Shown here one piece after another: positions 1 through 64,000 of a DNA stretch of 64,000 bases. This DNA comes from Macrocystis pyrifera (lineage: Eukaryota > Sar > Phaeophyceae > Laminariales > Laminariaceae). The translations under genes and the position numbers were made by a program. Within the stretch, counting starts at the first letter, position 1; every line of letters begins with the position of its first letter. The stretch spans positions 496,001-560,000 of the forward strand of contig JASSKH010000015.1 in the NCBI GenBank assembly GCA_031763025.1, written 5' to 3'. The notes under the pieces are model-generated. The model saw nothing but the letters and a program-made list of their open reading frames with translations. It was not told the origin of the DNA and did no database searches.

Positions 1-466
1 CTATAATATGAATATAAATTCGATGAGTAACTGGCCAGGCCTTTCGTGAAAACCTATACCAGGTACTTGGTACCAAGTATATGAGCTAGCATCGTAACGT
101 AGTGGGGGTCGGTATAGCGTAGCGTACTACTACTGTAGACCGCAATATCGGGATAGGTCGATAGATAGATAGGTCGATAGATAGATAGGTCGATAGATAG
201 ACAGATAGATAGATAGATAAATAGATAGATAGATAAATAGATAGATAGATAGATAGATAGGTATAGATAGAAAATAAATAGATAGATAGATAGACACATT
301 TAGCAGATAGATAGATGGACAGATACCTGGAAGACAAAAGGATACCTGGTATATAGATAAACATAAGATAATTGATAGATGGACAGATAGATACCTGGTA
401 GACAGATGGATGGATAGATCAAGGCCGCATAAGTATCGCATTAGAAGTGCTGTATGTAGCACTCAC
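1..466 (-). other. Start of the intron after exon 15 (GATA microsatellite)
   Basis: This is the donor-proximal part of the next intron. It starts with GTGAGT at 466 and runs off the window. Its main content is the GATA-type microsatellite at about 140-400. Nothing coding is seen; the Tyr/Leu/Ile/Ser-rich reading frames are products of the repeat. Confidence 0.8.
138..400. repeat. (GATA)n-type microsatellite, imperfect
   Basis: An imperfect GATA tetranucleotide array with interspersed ATAGGTC units. ACCTGG-containing half-palindromes occur inside its degenerate right part (near 307, 345 and 393). Confidence 0.95.
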
Positions 467-63394
<62,928 letters not shown>

Positions 63395-64000
63395 CTGCCG
63401 TTCAAATCCAAGTTCAGCGCACGGTGCCCTTTTGTCGAGGAGTGTTCGATGGCCCCTTTCAAAACTTATCGTGACAGCCTACAAAGTGAGGTAGTTAGCT
63501 ATTCAAGGGCCATGACCGACATACGACCGTTACGTCACCGTGACCGCTACATGACCGCTACGCGACCCTTCTATATTAAACTCAGCGTTACAATCTAAAA
63601 AACCAGTTGGCCAACGGCGGTTAGATGACCTTACATTACCACTACACGACCGCTGCATACCAGGTACGCGTTATGCGTTACGTGGGAGAAAATACGGTGA
63701 GTACGTACTGTAGCTCGGCCGATGCACCGACAAATTGGGATCAGCGGAACAACGTAATATCCATTATAGTAATGCAATAGGTGCAATAAACCGTTGTTGC
63801 TCCCGACCAGCGATAACATGTCGGAAGCTACATGGTACGGACAGATTTTCTTGTAAAACCCAGGCGAACAAAACATCTAAACATGTAGTGTCGTCGCCGA
63901 CCGCGAACGAACGCGGCTAGATGTTGTGGTGTAGTACAGTGCAAAGAACGCCACACAGAGAGCTGCTACTACTTCGCCCAGCACGTGCACTTCCCGATAT
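63395..64000. other. Upstream intron sequence, right window edge
   Basis: This should be the intron 5' of exon 1. It contains a GACCGCTACATGACCGC tandem (63520-63570) and one TACCAGGTACG motif (63658). The last 50 bases allow a plus-strand reading (RHTESCYYFAQHVHFPI), but nothing supports it as an exon. Confidence 0.6.

Noticed and set aside
54-462. Reading frames rich in Tyr, Leu, Ile and Ser on the minus strand
   Set aside because: They translate the GATA microsatellite in each frame, and exon 15 of AlaRS lies just beside them in another frame.
63950-64000. A plus-strand exon CYYFAQHVHFPI at the right edge
   Set aside because: An AG lies upstream, but only about 17 codons are visible, with no recognised similarity.

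Overview
The window is eukaryotic nuclear DNA. It has spliceosomal exons, very long repeat-filled introns, microsatellites, MITEs, a Ty3/gypsy retrotransposon and a LINE. Conserved protein sequence covers only a few percent of it. The host looks like a protist or alga with an inflated genome. I cannot place it more precisely from this sequence. A high share of GC-AG introns would fit dinoflagellates or other alveolate/stramenopile lineages, but that is inference.

One host gene runs through almost the whole window on the minus strand: alanyl-tRNA synthetase. I reconstructed fifteen consecutive exons (63394 down to 467) by reading conserved blocks and joining them at splice sites with matching phase. 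They give 1744 nt (about 581 codons) without a stop, spread over 62.9 kb. They run from the SFGNYF block of the class II catalytic core, through motif 3 (GMGFERL), to the editing domain with its HTMTH zinc-site half. The N-terminal ~100 residues lie to the right of the window. The end of the editing domain and the C-Ala domain lie to the left. Four of the 15 visible donors are GC instead of GT. One intron is 26.5 kb and another 10.4 kb.

Layout from low to high coordinates: exons 15-10 (0.5-7.8 kb), with a palindrome-rich TIR element in the first long intron; a 6 kb intron with an inverted copy of that element; exon 9 (13.8 kb); a 10.4 kb intron with long direct duplications, a telomere-repeat hairpin, CTG arrays and two zinc-finger-like exon candidates on the plus strand; exon 8 (24.4 kb); an intron with tRNA-derived SINE-like copies; exons 7-3 (29.3-35.8 kb); the 26.5 kb intron with a broken chromodomain-type gypsy element (38.1-47.1 kb), a TIR element (51.6-52.4 kb), a triplicated unit (52.4-55.1 kb) and a decayed LINE (55.9-59.7 kb); exons 2 and 1 (62.3-63.4 kb).

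Six copies of a ~105 bp mariner-type MITE with TA target duplications are scattered through the introns. In two cases a related repeat elsewhere in the window preserves the unoccupied site. A short palindrome (TACCAGGTACCTGGTA or its halves) occurs dozens of times in non-coding DNA. I found no rRNA, functional tRNA, CRISPR array or prokaryotic feature.
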